A stretch of 64,000 bases of DNA from Tenacibaculum sp. SG-28 (GTDB lineage: Bacteria; Bacteroidota; Bacteroidia; Flavobacteriales; Flavobacteriaceae), in the NCBI RefSeq assembly GCF_002954385.1, contig NZ_MQVY01000001.1:995957-1059956 (forward strand). Direction: 5' to 3'. The notes beneath the pieces were generated by a model. It saw only the letters and a program-made list of their open reading frames with translations. It did not search any database and was not told the DNA's origin. The stretch's first letter is position 1. The number at the start of each line of letters is the position of its first letter. Positions 45,506 through 55,665 of this stretch are shown in pieces. Position numbers and translations under genes: made by a program.

Positions 45506-46441
45506 TTAGAGAGATTCTTTTACGGCGTTGTATTCTGTGATAATATCTTTCAAAACCGTTTTTGCTGGTTTAATTTCGTGAATTATTCCTGCGATTTGAC
45601 CAATTTCTAATTCCCCATCGGCAAGGTCTCCCTCAAACATGCCTCGTTTCGCTCTTGCTCTTCCTAGTAATTCTTTTAAATCTTCGATGGTAGGATTATT
45701 CTGATACAGTTCTTCTACCTGTTGGTAAAATTTATTTTTGACCAAACGAACCGGAGCAAGTTCTTTTAAGGTCAAATGCGTATCTCCATCTTTAACATCT
45801 ACTATGGTTTGCTTAAAATTAGCATGGGCTGAAGACTCTTCCGTTGCTGCAAATCTACTTCCTATTTGTACACCATCTGCACCTAAAACCATCGCTGCGA
45901 GCATTCCTCTTCCTGAGCCTATACCACCTGCAGCAATTACAGGTATACGCACCTTTTCTTTGACCATTGGAATTAGGGTAAATGTGGTGGTTTCCTCTCT
46001 TCCGTTATGTCCTCCTGCTTCAAAACCTTCGCATACTACAGCATCTACTCCTGCTGCTTCGGCTTTTAAAGCAAACTTAACAGAACTTACCACATGTACC
46101 ACAGTGATTCCTTTGGCTTTTAAAAACTGCGTCCAGGTTTTTGGATTACCTGCAGAGGTAAATACAATTTTTACGCCCTCTTCTACTATAATATCCATGA
46201 TCTGTTCAATATCTGGGTATAGCATAGGTACGTTTACACCAAATGGTTTATCGGTAGCTTTTTTACATTTCTGAATGTGCTCGCGCAATACTTCAGGATA
46301 CATAGAACCAGCCCCTATAAGCCCCAAACCTCCTGCATTAGAAACAGCAGATGCTAAGCGCCATCCGGAAACCCAAATCATTCCTCCTTGTACAACTGGA
46401 TATTGCGTATTAAAAAGTGTTGTTATGGTAGTTTTCATCAT
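45506..46441 (-). CDS. Nitronate monooxygenase / FabK-like flavin oxidoreductase
   Basis: The 311-aa TIM-barrel FMN enzyme shows YPVVQGGMIWVSGWRLASAV, SNAGGLGLIGAGSMYPEVL, VVCEGFEAGGHNGRE and PVIAAGGIGSGRGMLAAMVL followed by GADGVQIGSRF. These match the family that contains 2-nitropropane dioxygenases (class II nitronate monooxygenase) and FabK enoyl-ACP reductases. The EAGGH segment contains the proposed catalytic His. The true substrate cannot be told from sequence alone. The gene is leftward, downstream of the subtilase gene on the same strand. Confidence 0.88.
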   Translation of the reverse strand: MMKTTITTLFNTQYPVVQGGMIWVSGWRLASAVSNAGGLGLIGAGSMYPEVLREHIQKCKKATDKPFGVNVPMLYPDIEQIMDIIVEEGVKIVFTSAGNPKTWTQFLKAKGITVVHVVSSVKFALKAEAAGVDAVVCEGFEAGGHNGREETTTFTLIPMVKEKVRIPVIAAGGIGSGRGMLAAMVLGADGVQIGSRFAATEESSAHANFKQTIVDVKDGDTHLTLKELAPVRLVKNKFYQQVEELYQNNPTIEDLKELLGRARAKRGMFEGDLADGELEIGQIAGIIHEIKPAKTVLKDIITEYNAVKESL

Positions 46442-46500
46442 ATTTTAGTTATTGTTCTCAAGCTGCAAAGTATTTAGGTATCGCCAAGAGAAATTTAGTT

Positions 46501-48107
46501 TTATTTTTTAATCCATGTTTTCACATGGGATCTTCCGTCTATATCTATCTGTAACACATACATTCCTGCTGGGAATTTAGATACGTCAATCGTATTTTGT
46601 TGTAATGTCGCATGCCAAATTTGTTCTCCTAATATACTATAAATTGTAACCTCGGCAGCGGCAGTATCGGGTGCCAAATACAATATATTTTCTACCGGAT
46701 TTGGAAAAATCGTAAACATTTGTTTAGAATATTTTGCATTGGATAATGTTGCAAATGCCAATTCAAAATCAGGAATACCGTATCCATATTGATCCGATGG
46801 ATTAGCATACCTATCTGAAGAGTTTCGAATAGCGTCCATAATTTCGGTACTGCTTTTAGCTGGAAATGCCTGCCAAAAACAAGCCATTGCTCCAGCAATT
46901 ATCGGAGCAGAAAAAGAAGTACCATTAGCAAGTCTTGGAAGTCCTGATACATGATCGATCACATAAACTCCTTGCCCATGCCCTACTACATCTGGTTTGA
47001 CACGTCCATCCGCAGTTGGTCCAAAAGAACTAAATGGCGCAATGGTTTTTGAAGCATCTACTGCCCCTACAGTAAATACAGACTTGGCATCTGCAGGTGT
47101 GGTGATATATTTCCAATTTTTATTACCACTATTTCCTGCTGAGGTAACCAACAGTATTCCTTTGCTAGCAGCAATTTCTGCACCTCTAGCAATAAATGAG
47201 GTCGCTCCATCCATATCGCTATATCTGTAATTATAAGCAGCATTATCATATTCAGAATACCCTAAGGAAGTATTGATTATATCTACACCAAGCTATCGGC
47301 TTTTTCCGCAGCCTCTACCCATAAACTTTCCTCTAAAGGAGTTTCATTGGCGACATCTTCAGTAATAAATAAGTAGAAAGAAGCATCTGGAGCCGTACCA
47401 ATAAATTCTCCCTCTACATACCCTGCAATATCGGAAAGTACATTTGTTCCGTGCTGGTGTCCTGTGTAGAAATCTTCTTTTCTTTCTACAAAATTATAAC
47501 CGCCAAGCAACTTTTCTTGCCTTCGCAACCTTTCAAAAGCGTTTAACGTATTCACATTGGGAAAACCAGCATCCATAATAGCAATTCGAATGCCCGAACC
47601 AGTTAAATCTTGTGCATGCAAGACATTTGCCTTAATCATGGTAATCTGCTCGGTGGCATTTCCATAATCAAAACCTAAGGTCATGTTTCCAAACTTATTT
47701 TGATTGGTAGACGTAGGTTTTACTTGCCCAGAAAAGGGTTTCTTATTTAAGGTTTTGTCTGCAAATTCAATGCGATTTATAAAAGAAAAATTGGTTTGTA
47801 ACCCAGCAATAGCATCTTCTGTTCCTCTAACGTGTACCGCATTTAACCACTTCGATTTTGCCAAGAGTACGATTCCTTTTTCGGACTTTAGGTATTGGTA
47901 ATAAGTATTATCCAGCGGGACATCGGATAATGTTATTGCTATACTTTGGTTTCTTCTTCTTTCTAAAGCATGCTGTGACAGCATGGAAGTTGGATTTTCT
48001 AAAAAAGTTTTAGCTTGTGGTTTGTCTTTAAAAAAGACCCAGGCATCTTGTTGTGCAGGAAGATAAAACCTCGAAAAAAGCAGTAAGAAAAACAACAGCT
48101 GTTTCAT
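46501..48107 (-). CDS. Secreted S8 (subtilisin-like) peptidase with T9SS sorting domain, one missing base
   Basis: The joined protein has about 535 aa. It has a signal peptide (LLFFLLLFSRFYLPAQ), a propeptide-like region (about 20-130), and the subtilase triad: Asp in IRIAIMDAGFPNVN, His in GHQHGTNVLSDIAG and Ser in NGTSFSAPIIAGAM. The oxyanion Asn lies in LLVTSAGNSGNK. The C-terminal ~75 residues (FTIFPNPVENILYLAPDTAA, ending VLQIDIDGRSHVKTWIKK) form a type A T9SS sorting domain, so it is exported across the outer membrane. The frame breaks where one G is missing (C at 47288-47289 on the plus strand): KADSLV-stop should read KADSLGVDIINTSLGY. Confidence 0.9.
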
Positions 48108-48150
48108 GCAAACAAAGCTAGTACTTTTTACGAAATTAAGAAAAGTAAGA

Positions 48151-49338
48151 CTAACTAATCACACCCGACCCCATTAGCTCTTCATTTTTGTACCAAGCTA
48201 CGAATTGGCCCTCTTGAATAGCCGATTGTGCATTCTCAAATGCGACATAAACTCCGGTATCTACACAGTAAATCGTTGCTTTTTCTAATGGTTGTCTGTA
48301 TCTAATTCTTGCCTCGACTTGTATATTTTCTCCAGAGGATAATGCTAGATCTTCGCGAACCCAATGCAACTCTGCATTGGATACAAAAAGTACATTTCGA
48401 TATAAACCAGGGTGGTTTTTCCCTTCTCCGGTATATATGATATTCGTTTCTACATCTGTTTCAATAACGAAAAGCGGCTCTTTAGTACCTCCTACGGCTA
48501 ATCCTTTACGTTGTCCTTTAGTAAAAAAATGGGCACCTTGATGTCTTCCTACTACTTTACCATCGTACTTGGTATACATGTACTTTTTTGCATAAAAACT
48601 CAGTTCCTCTTCCTTATTATGAAATTCAGGAATAGCTCTTGTATACGATTGAAAATCAAATGGGATTTGAACAATATCTCCTTCTTTAGCTTGTAATTTT
48701 TGTTGTAAAAAGTCTGGTAACCGAACTTTACCAATAAAACATAAACCTTGAGAGTCTTTTTTATCTGCGGTAATTAAATCTGCTTTTTTAGCAATCTCTC
48801 TTACCTCTGGTTTTGTTAATTCTCCTATCGGAAATAAAGCTTTTGCCAATTGTGCCTGTGATAGTTGGCATAAAAAGTACGATTGATCTTTGTTTTTGTC
48901 TTTACCTGCCAATAATTTATACACTGGTTTTCCATCAATAATCGCTTCCCCTTTTCTACAATAATGGCCGGTAGCAACATAATCTGCCCCTAGACGTAAA
49001 GCAATATCCATGAAAACATCAAATTTAATTTCTCGGTTACAAAGCACGTCCGGATTTGGGGTTCTACCCTTTTCGTATTCGTTAAACATATAGTCTACAA
49101 TACGTTCTTTGTATTGCTCACTTAAATCTACAGTTTGAAAAGGAATACCGAGCTTTTCTGCAACAATCATGGCGTCATTACTATCTTCCAACCAAGGACA
49201 TTCATCAGAAATCGTTACCGAGTCATCATGCCAATTTTTCATGAATAATCCAATTACTTCGTATCCTTGTTCTTTTAAAAGGTATGCAGTAACACTACTA
49301 TCTACACCTCCGGAAAGTCCGACAACTACTCTTTTCAT
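48151..49338 (-). CDS. mnmA: tRNA-specific 2-thiouridylase MnmA
   Basis: MnmA adds sulfur to C2 of the wobble uridine U34. The 395-aa protein has the PP-loop SGGVDSS (9-15), the catalytic Cys pair in [13 protein letters not shown] (Cys100) and [10 protein letters not shown] (Cys200), the ATGHY segment and the C-terminal barrel domains. Length is normal. A -7 box (TAAATTTG, 49358-49365) lies upstream. It complements mnmE in this window. Confidence 0.96.
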   Translation of the reverse strand: MKRVVVGLSGGVDSSVTAYLLKEQGYEVIGLFMKNWHDDSVTISDECPWLEDSNDAMIVAEKLGIPFQTVDLSEQYKERIVDYMFNEYEKGRTPNPDVLCNREIKFDVFMDIALRLGADYVATGHYCRKGEAIIDGKPVYKLLAGKDKNKDQSYFLCQLSQAQLAKALFPIGELTKPEVREIAKKADLITADKKDSQGLCFIGKVRLPDFLQQKLQAKEGDIVQIPFDFQSYTRAIPEFHNKEEELSFYAKKYMYTKYDGKVVGRHQGAHFFTKGQRKGLAVGGTKEPLFVIETDVETNIIYTGEGKNHPGLYRNVLFVSNAELHWVREDLALSSGENIQVEARIRYRQPLEKATIYCVDTGVYVAFENAQSAIQEGQFVAWYKNEELMGSGVIS

Positions 49339-49443
49339 TTTAAGATTTTTGAAAGGGCAAATTTACAAATAAGTTTCTGTTTATTTTCATGCGTAAAATT
49401 GATGGTTCTATAAAAGAAACCAATACTATCATGTTACATAAAT

Positions 49444-50145
49444 CTAATTTTTATTTTTGATATCAGAGAGCTTCTCTTTCTTCTTTTTCGCGATTTCACC
49501 ATCGATATAAAACTCCCATTTACCCACTCTCTTATCCGCTTTATACATGCCTTTTTCTTTTAAATTACCTTTTAAATCAAAATACTTTCCCTCTCCGTTT
49601 TTTAATCCATCTGCATACATAACCTCTTCTATTAATACTCCATCCTCAGCGTATATTTTGGATAATCCATCTTTTTTTCCTCTTTTATATTGGGTTGCCT
49701 CTGTCAGCTTTTGATTGGTATAAAAGTTTTTAAGTACGCCATCTAAATAGCCATCGACATAATTTTCTTCTGAGAGAAGTTTTCCGTCAGAAAAAAAGTA
49801 TAGCCATTTACCTACGCGCTTTTTACCTAGCATTGCTCCTTCACTTTTTAGAGTTCCTTTGGTGGTATAGAATTTTACTTTTGCAGTATCACTTTTCTCT
49901 GAAAACTCTTTAACAATAACAGGTTGTGTTTTGGAAAGCATGGAATAAAACTTAAAAACGCCAACTTCTTTTCCATCTTTAAATTGGCCTTCATATCGAA
50001 GATTGCCATTGTCGTAATACTTTTTCCAAACTCCTATTTTTTGCCCATTTGTATTGACAAGATTTATCTCTTGAGCGCATGCTTCTCTCGAAAAAAACAA
50101 GCTTGCAATAAGCGTTGCTGCAACTAAATTTACTAACTTTATCAT
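49444..50145 (-). CDS. YwqK-type repeat protein, exported
   Basis: The 233-aa protein has a signal peptide (VAATLIASLFFSREACAQ) and at least five MORN-like YwqK repeats of the form G-x-W-x-x-Y/F-x-x-G-x-L (KIGVWKKYYDNGNLRYEG, RVGKWLYFFSDGKLLSE, and further copies), ending in a Lys-rich tail. Databases often call such proteins antitoxins, but there is no toxin partner here and the protein is exported, so that label should not be taken as function. A -7 box TACATTTG (50168-50175) lies 22 nt upstream. Confidence 0.8.
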   Translation of the reverse strand: MIKLVNLVAATLIASLFFSREACAQEINLVNTNGQKIGVWKKYYDNGNLRYEGQFKDGKEVGVFKFYSMLSKTQPVIVKEFSEKSDTAKVKFYTTKGTLKSEGAMLGKKRVGKWLYFFSDGKLLSEENYVDGYLDGVLKNFYTNQKLTEATQYKRGKKDGLSKIYAEDGVLIEEVMYADGLKNGEGKYFDLKGNLKEKGMYKADKRVGKWEFYIDGEIAKKKKEKLSDIKNKN

Positions 50146-50547
50146 GTAGGCTTTCTTTTTAAGAGTTCAAATGTACACAAACCATCACAAAACAAAACAA
50201 GATTCTATTATTTCTGTTTGTTAAACGTAGGGGAACTCCTCAGGAAATAATCGTAAAACTTCCGAAGATATTGTATAAAAATTACCAAAAGAAGTATAAG
50301 AACAACTAAATTTTAACTATTTGAAAACTATTTATCTATTTGCAGAAGTAGCGGTTGCATTAGAATGGCTAATGAACTCCAAAAAATTACTGTAAAAACC
50401 TGACATTAAAAATTGTATAATGGCAGAAAAGATACCGCACAACTTCATAATTAAGTAACATACTATAGTGCTCTTTTAAAACAGCTCAAAAAGCAACGGT
50501 CTGAAATCAGATGGTGTACAAATCTTGGTAAAGATTACGGAAGACAA
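50146..50547. other. Gap without a recognisable gene
   Basis: Apart from the YwqK promoter at its left end I see no convincing gene, RNA or repeat. Short open stretches (for example around 50230-50305) have no recognisable product. Confidence 0.4.
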
Positions 50548-51393
50548 TTAATCGTTTCGAAGTTCCTCGATGTTTGTAGGAGTCCGATACCCTTGAAATG
50601 GTTGTTTTAATAAATCTATCAGGTTAGAGTTTTTTTCCTCGTCGGGAAAGGTATCCACACCGTAAACAATCTTTTCTCGATCCAATTCCATATACGTTCC
50701 AAAAATTCGATCCCATATGGAAAAAATATTACCGTAATTACTATCTGTGTAGGGCAGTAAATTATGATGGTGTACCTTGTGCATGTCTGGAGACACGATA
50801 ATATAGCTCAATAGTTTGTCTAATTTTTTAGGCATTTTGATATTAGCATGCGTAAGTTGTGTAAATATCAATGACAATGATTGGTATAACATTACGATAC
50901 CTATTGGGGTTCCGACTAAAAAAACTCCTGATAAGGTAAAGACAAAACGAATAACGCTCTCGATTGGATGATGGCGATTTGCGGTAGTAGTATCTACTTT
51001 ATGATCGGTATGATGTACCAAATGAACCATCCACAATGGTTTAATTTTATGCTCTGTTAAATGGGCGAGATAGGCTCCAAAAAAGTCTAAAAATAAAAGT
51101 CCCAAAAGAACATACAACCACAAAGGCATGCTTGGTAACCAGTTTAATAGCCCAAAATCATTTGCAACCACCCAATCGGAGGTTTGCAATAGCAAAAATG
51201 CAAGTACAAAGTTTATAATAATGGTAGTAAATGTAAAAAAGAAATTAGGAAAAGCGTGTTTCCATTTGTTGTACTTGAATTGAAATAAAGGTAACGATGA
51301 TTCCAGTAGCCAAAAAAAAGTTATTCCTACAACTAAAATTAAGCTACGGTGCGAGGAAGGAATAGTTTCAAAGTAAGAAATGAGAGACTCCAT
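50548..51393 (-). CDS. Sterol desaturase / fatty acid hydroxylase family protein
   Basis: The 281-aa integral membrane enzyme has four hydrophobic segments and the eight-histidine di-iron pattern of the family: HLTEH (HX3H), HLVHHTDH (HXXHH) and DMHKVHHHN near the C-terminus. It would introduce a hydroxyl or double bond into a lipid. No sterol genes are nearby, so a fatty acid or carotenoid substrate is at least as likely. It is followed by a 400-bp gap. Confidence 0.87.
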   Translation of the reverse strand: MESLISYFETIPSSHRSLILVVGITFFWLLESSLPLFQFKYNKWKHAFPNFFFTFTTIIINFVLAFLLLQTSDWVVANDFGLLNWLPSMPLWLYVLLGLLFLDFFGAYLAHLTEHKIKPLWMVHLVHHTDHKVDTTTANRHHPIESVIRFVFTLSGVFLVGTPIGIVMLYQSLSLIFTQLTHANIKMPKKLDKLLSYIIVSPDMHKVHHHNLLPYTDSNYGNIFSIWDRIFGTYMELDREKIVYGVDTFPDEEKNSNLIDLLKQPFQGYRTPTNIEELRND

Positions 51394-51439
51394 AAAAGTT
51401 TAAATTTGTTAAAATTAAAAAATTAATTGATTAAAAAAA

Positions 51440-51939
51440 CTACTGTGGCAATCGCTTTTTTAAAGTTTCTACAATTCGGTAGGTTGCCGGACAGACCTCG
51501 GTATTTTTAATAGTAAGGTTTGCTAACTGAATAAATTTTTTACGATTGGTATGCGGATATTCCGCACAGGCTTTAGGACGGACGTCATAGATGAAACAAG
51601 TGTTGTCTGTTTCATCTAAAAGGCACATGGCGCGGTTTTAAGAACGTGAAAATCGTCTTCATCTATTCGTAAATATTGTGCTGTAAAATCAGCAACTTTC
51701 ATCTTTAAATGCTTCGATATTCTTTCGATGTCTTTATAAGTAAACATTGGACTCGTGGTTTTACAACAATTTCCACAAGTTAAGCAATCGGTTCTTTCAA
51801 ACTCTTCATCATGAATTTCTTGCACCAATAAATCCAAACGCTTTGGTGTACGTTTTTTTAACTTTTGAAAATATTTTCTATTTTCAATTAAAGCATCTTT
51901 AGCCAATTTGGGCAAATTATCTAAATCTTTATCCTTCAT
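51440..51939 (-). CDS. YkgJ-type cysteine cluster protein, one missing base
   Basis: The first frame has DCLTCGNCCKTTSPMFTYKD and ends KTAPCAF; the second gives DETDNTCFIYDVRPKACAEY and ends at 51440. One T missing on the minus strand (A run 51618-51621) separates them; the join reads CAFLDETDNTCFIYD. The complete protein of about 166 aa has eight or more conserved Cys (CxxCxxCC, CxxxxxRPxxCxxYP), the zinc- or iron-binding pattern of YkgJ/UPF0153 proteins. Its function is not established. Confidence 0.82.
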
Positions 51940-52083
51940 GAATAGTTTTATAATGCTGTGTATTTGTTAAAATTTATCTATCCATTTTTTGAATAAATCA
52001 GTATAAAAAAATCTCAATTATAGTAACAAAAATACCTATTTAAAATCTTAGAATCAGTTTAAATATCATCCAAATAATTTATG

Positions 52084-52091
52084 TAATTTTG
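52084..52091 (+). promoter_or_regulatory. -7 box before argS
   Basis: TAATTTTG lies 20 nt upstream of the argS ATG at 52112. The -33 element is not clear. Confidence 0.5.
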
Positions 52092-52111
52092 CACTTCAAT
52101 TTACTAAAGTA

Positions 52112-53886
52112 ATGCAAATACAATCTTTATTAGAAACGAAAGCAAAAGAAGGTTTTCTAGCCTTGTACAATACCGAAATTCCAAACGTTGAGTTTCAAGC
52201 AACTCGGAAAGATTTTGAAGGAGACATCACTATAGTTGTATTTCCTTTGTTGCGTTACAAAAAAGGAAACCCAGCACAAATAGGCGAAGAACTTGGAAGA
52301 TACATCCAGGAAAACACCCCTGAAATTACTGGTTTCAATGTCGTTAAAGGATTTTTAAATTTAGTAGTAAGCGATCTTTTCTACCTGGATTATTTTACTG
52401 CTATTGCCTCCAAACCAAACTATGGTTTCGTTGCTAAAAATTCTGAAGACGCCAGAATGGTAGAGTATTCCTCTCCAAACACCAATAAACCATTGCACCT
52501 TGGCATGTAAGAAATGTTTTATTAGGCTACGCCGTTTCTGAAATTTTAAAAGCGGCCGGTCATAAAGTTTATAAAACGCAAATTATTAACGATCGCGGGA
52601 TTCATATTTGTAAATCTATGGTAGCCTGGCAACGTTTTGGTAATGGAGAAACACCGAAAAGTTCCGGACAAAAGGGAGATAAATTGGTTGGAAACTACTA
52701 TGTGAAATTTGACCAAGAATACAAAAGAGAAATTAAAGAGCTAATTACCAAAGGTAAAACAGAGGAAGAAGCAAAAAAAGAAGCACCAATATTTAAAGAG
52801 GCGCAACAAATGCTACTTAAATGGGAAGCTGGTGACCAAGACGTGGTGCACTTATGGCAGACCATGAATGGTTGGGTATACAAAGGTTTTGATAGTACCT
52901 ACAAAAATATTGGGGTAGATTTTGATAAATTATATTACGAAAGTGACACCTACCTATTAGGAAAAGATATTATTGAACAAGGTCTTAAAGATGATGTATT
53001 TTTTCGAAAAGAAGATGGCTCTGTTTGGTGTGATTTAACTTCAGACGGTTTGGATGAAAAATTAGTACTTCGTTCCGACGGTACTGCCGTGTATATGACA
53101 CAAGATATCGGAACTGCAATACAACGCACCAAAGATTTTAGCGATTTAAATGGTATGGTGTACACGGTTGGAAACGAACAAGACTATCATTTTAAAGTTT
53201 TGTTTCTCATTCTGAAAAAACTAGGATATACCTGGGCAGACCAATTGTATCATCTTAGTTATGGTATGGTAGACCTACCATCTGGAAAAATGAAATCTCG
53301 TGAGGGAACCGTTGTCGATGCCGATGATTTAATGGCAGAAATGACAAATACCGCAAAAGAAATATCAAGAGAATTAGGAAAATTAGAAGGGTACTCTACT
53401 GAAGAAAAAGAGGCGTTGTATAAAATTATTGGTTTGGGAGCTTTAAAATATTTTATTTTAAAAGTAGATCCTAAAAAGAGAATTTTATTCGATCCTCAAG
53501 CCTCTGTAGATTTTCAAGGTAACACCGGTCCTTTTGTACAATATACTTATGCGAGAATTCAATCAATTTTAAGAAAAGCTAATTTTGATTGCAGTACGGC
53601 TATTTCGGGTATAGAATTACACGAAAAAGAGAAAGAGTTAATCAAGCAATTAGAATTGTATCCGGAGGTAATACAGCAGGCAGCTAAAAATTATTCTCCT
53701 GCAATTATAGCAAATTACACCTATGATTTGGTAAAAGAATTCAACTCTTTTTACCAAAATGTTTCAATTTTAGGAGAAGAGAACCAAGATAAAAAAATCT
53801 TTAGAGTTCAATTGTCGAAAAAAGTAGCAGATACTATAAAATCTGCTTTTGGTTTATTAGGAATTAGCGTTCCGGAGAGAATGTAA
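52112..53886 (+). CDS. argS: Arginyl-tRNA synthetase, one missing base
   Basis: ArgS charges tRNA-Arg. The protein of about 592 aa has the N-terminal Add1 domain, the class I HIGH motif as HLGH, the KMSKS-region GKMKSREGTVVDADDLM and the C-terminal DALR anticodon domain ending FGLLGISVPERM. The frame breaks exactly at the HIGH motif: HLGM-stop (52510) should read HLGHVRNVLLGY, needing one extra C at 52504. Bacteria normally need argS, so the break is almost certainly a sequence error. Confidence 0.93.
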
Positions 53887-53988
53887 AATATAAAAATTAA
53901 GTAAAGGTATTTAACGATACCAACCAGACGATTTAAAAAGACGAAACACCAATAATTTCGGCTTACAATTTTTAAAACAAACAACAAT

Positions 53989-55376
53989 ATGAAATACGAC
54001 GTACTAGTAATTGGAAGCGGACCTGGAGGATATGTGACGGCTATTAGAGCATCACAATTAGGGTTTAAAACTGCAGTAATAGAAAAAGAAAGTTTAGGTG
54101 GAATTTGCTTAAACTGGGGATGTATTCCTACAAAAGCCTTATTGAAGTCTGCCCAAGTTTATGACTATTTAAAGCATGTAGATGCATATGGTTTAAAAGC
54201 AGAAGCTATTGATAAAGATTTTGAAGCTGTAATTAAAAGAAGTCGAGGTGTTGCAGAAGGGATGAGCAAAGGGGTTCAATTTCTTATGAAAAAAATAAGA
54301 TTGATGTTATTGATGGATTTGGTAAAATTAAAACTGGTAAAAAAGTAGAGGTTACCGATGCAAAAGGAAATACCACAGAGTACAGTGCAGACCATATCAT
54401 TATTGCTACTGGTGCGCGTTCTCGTGAGTTACCTAATTTACCGCAAGATGGTGAAAAAGTAATTGGATACCGAAAGGCGATGACCTTGCCATCGCAACCA
54501 AAGTCAATGATTGTTGTTGGTTCTGGGGCTATTGGAGTAGAATTCGCTCATTTCTACAATGCCATGGGTACTGATGTAACTATTGTAGAATTCTTACCAA
54601 ATATTGTTCCTGTAGAAGACAAAGATGTTTCTAAACAAATGGAGCGTTCTTTCAAGAAAGCAGGAATTAAAGTAATGACCAATTCTTCTGTAGAGTCGGT
54701 AGATACTTCTGGAGATGGTGTAAAAGCGACTGTTAAAACTAAAAAAGGAGAAGTTGTTTTAGAAGCCGATATCGTTTTATCTGCTGTTGGTATCAAAACT
54801 AATATTGAAAATATTGGATTAGAAGACGTTGGTATCATTACAGACAGAGATAAAATCTTAGTAAATGATTTTTACCAAACTAATATTCCTGGATATTATG
54901 CTATTGGAGATGTAACTCCTGGTCCTGCACTGGCCCATGTTGCCTCTGCTGAGGGAATTACTTGTGTGGAAAAAATAGCTGGTTTACATACAGAAACTAT
55001 CGATTACGGAAACATCCCTGGATGTACCTATGCAACACCAGAAATTGCCTCAGTTGGTCTTACCGAGGAACAAGCAAAGGAAAAAGGGTATGCTATTAAA
55101 GTAGGAAAATTCCCGTTTTCTGCCTCTGGTAAAGCGAAAGCAGCAGGCACACCAGAAGGTTTTGTAAAAGTAATTTTTGATGCAAAATATGGAGAATGGT
55201 TAGGTTGTCACATGATTGGTGCTGGTGTTACAGATATGATAGCAGAAGCAGTTTTAGGTAGAAAATTAGAAACTACCGGTCACGAAGTATTAAAGGCTAT
55301 TCACCCACACCCAACGATGAGTGAGGCAGTAATGGAAGCTGTTGCTGATGCGTATGATGAAGTTATTCACTTGTAA
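53989..55376 (+). CDS. lpdA: Dihydrolipoyl dehydrogenase, one missing base
   Basis: This FAD enzyme reoxidises lipoamide for pyruvate and 2-oxoglutarate dehydrogenases. The protein of about 463 aa has the FAD-binding GSGPGGY (10-16), the redox disulfide GGICLNWGC (Cys40, Cys45), the NAD-binding GSGAIGVEFA, and the C-terminal HPHPTMSEAVMEA with the catalytic His-Glu pair. The first frame stops at 54348; one A missing from the run 54289-54295 explains it (join: LMKKNKIDVIDGFGKIKTG). A terminator follows. Confidence 0.93.
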
Positions 55377-55396
55377 AATACAAGTAAAAAAAATAC

Positions 55397-55429
55397 AAAC
55401 CTCACTACCGAAATTAGTGAGGTTTTTTT
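55397..55429 (+). terminator. Rho-independent terminator after lpd
   Basis: AAACCTCACTA (55397-55407) pairs with TAGTGAGGTTT (55415-55425) over 11 bp and runs into a T tract. Confidence 0.85.
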
Positions 55430-55665
55430 ATACTTAAAAACTACTAAAAGACACTATCATGTGGCTAATACATTACTCCTCAGAGATGGACAATCCCAAT
55501 TATTCTAATAAAACTACACTTTACACAGCAAACTTTTAAACTATTCTTCATTGAACCTAAAAGCCTTAGAGAGTAAATAAAACCATTTAACAAAGCTTTA
55601 ACAAGGTATGGATTAAACCTTGATAAATTCGCAGAGTCTAACGAGATGTTATTAAGCTAATTTAT

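Noticed and set aside
49444..50145. Toxin-antitoxin system based on the YwqK-like protein
   Set aside because: No adjacent toxin gene and the protein has a signal peptide, so the antitoxin label is only a database name.
52112..55376. argS and lpd as true pseudogenes
   Set aside because: Both are conserved on each side of a single missing base and argS is normally essential; sequence error is far more likely.
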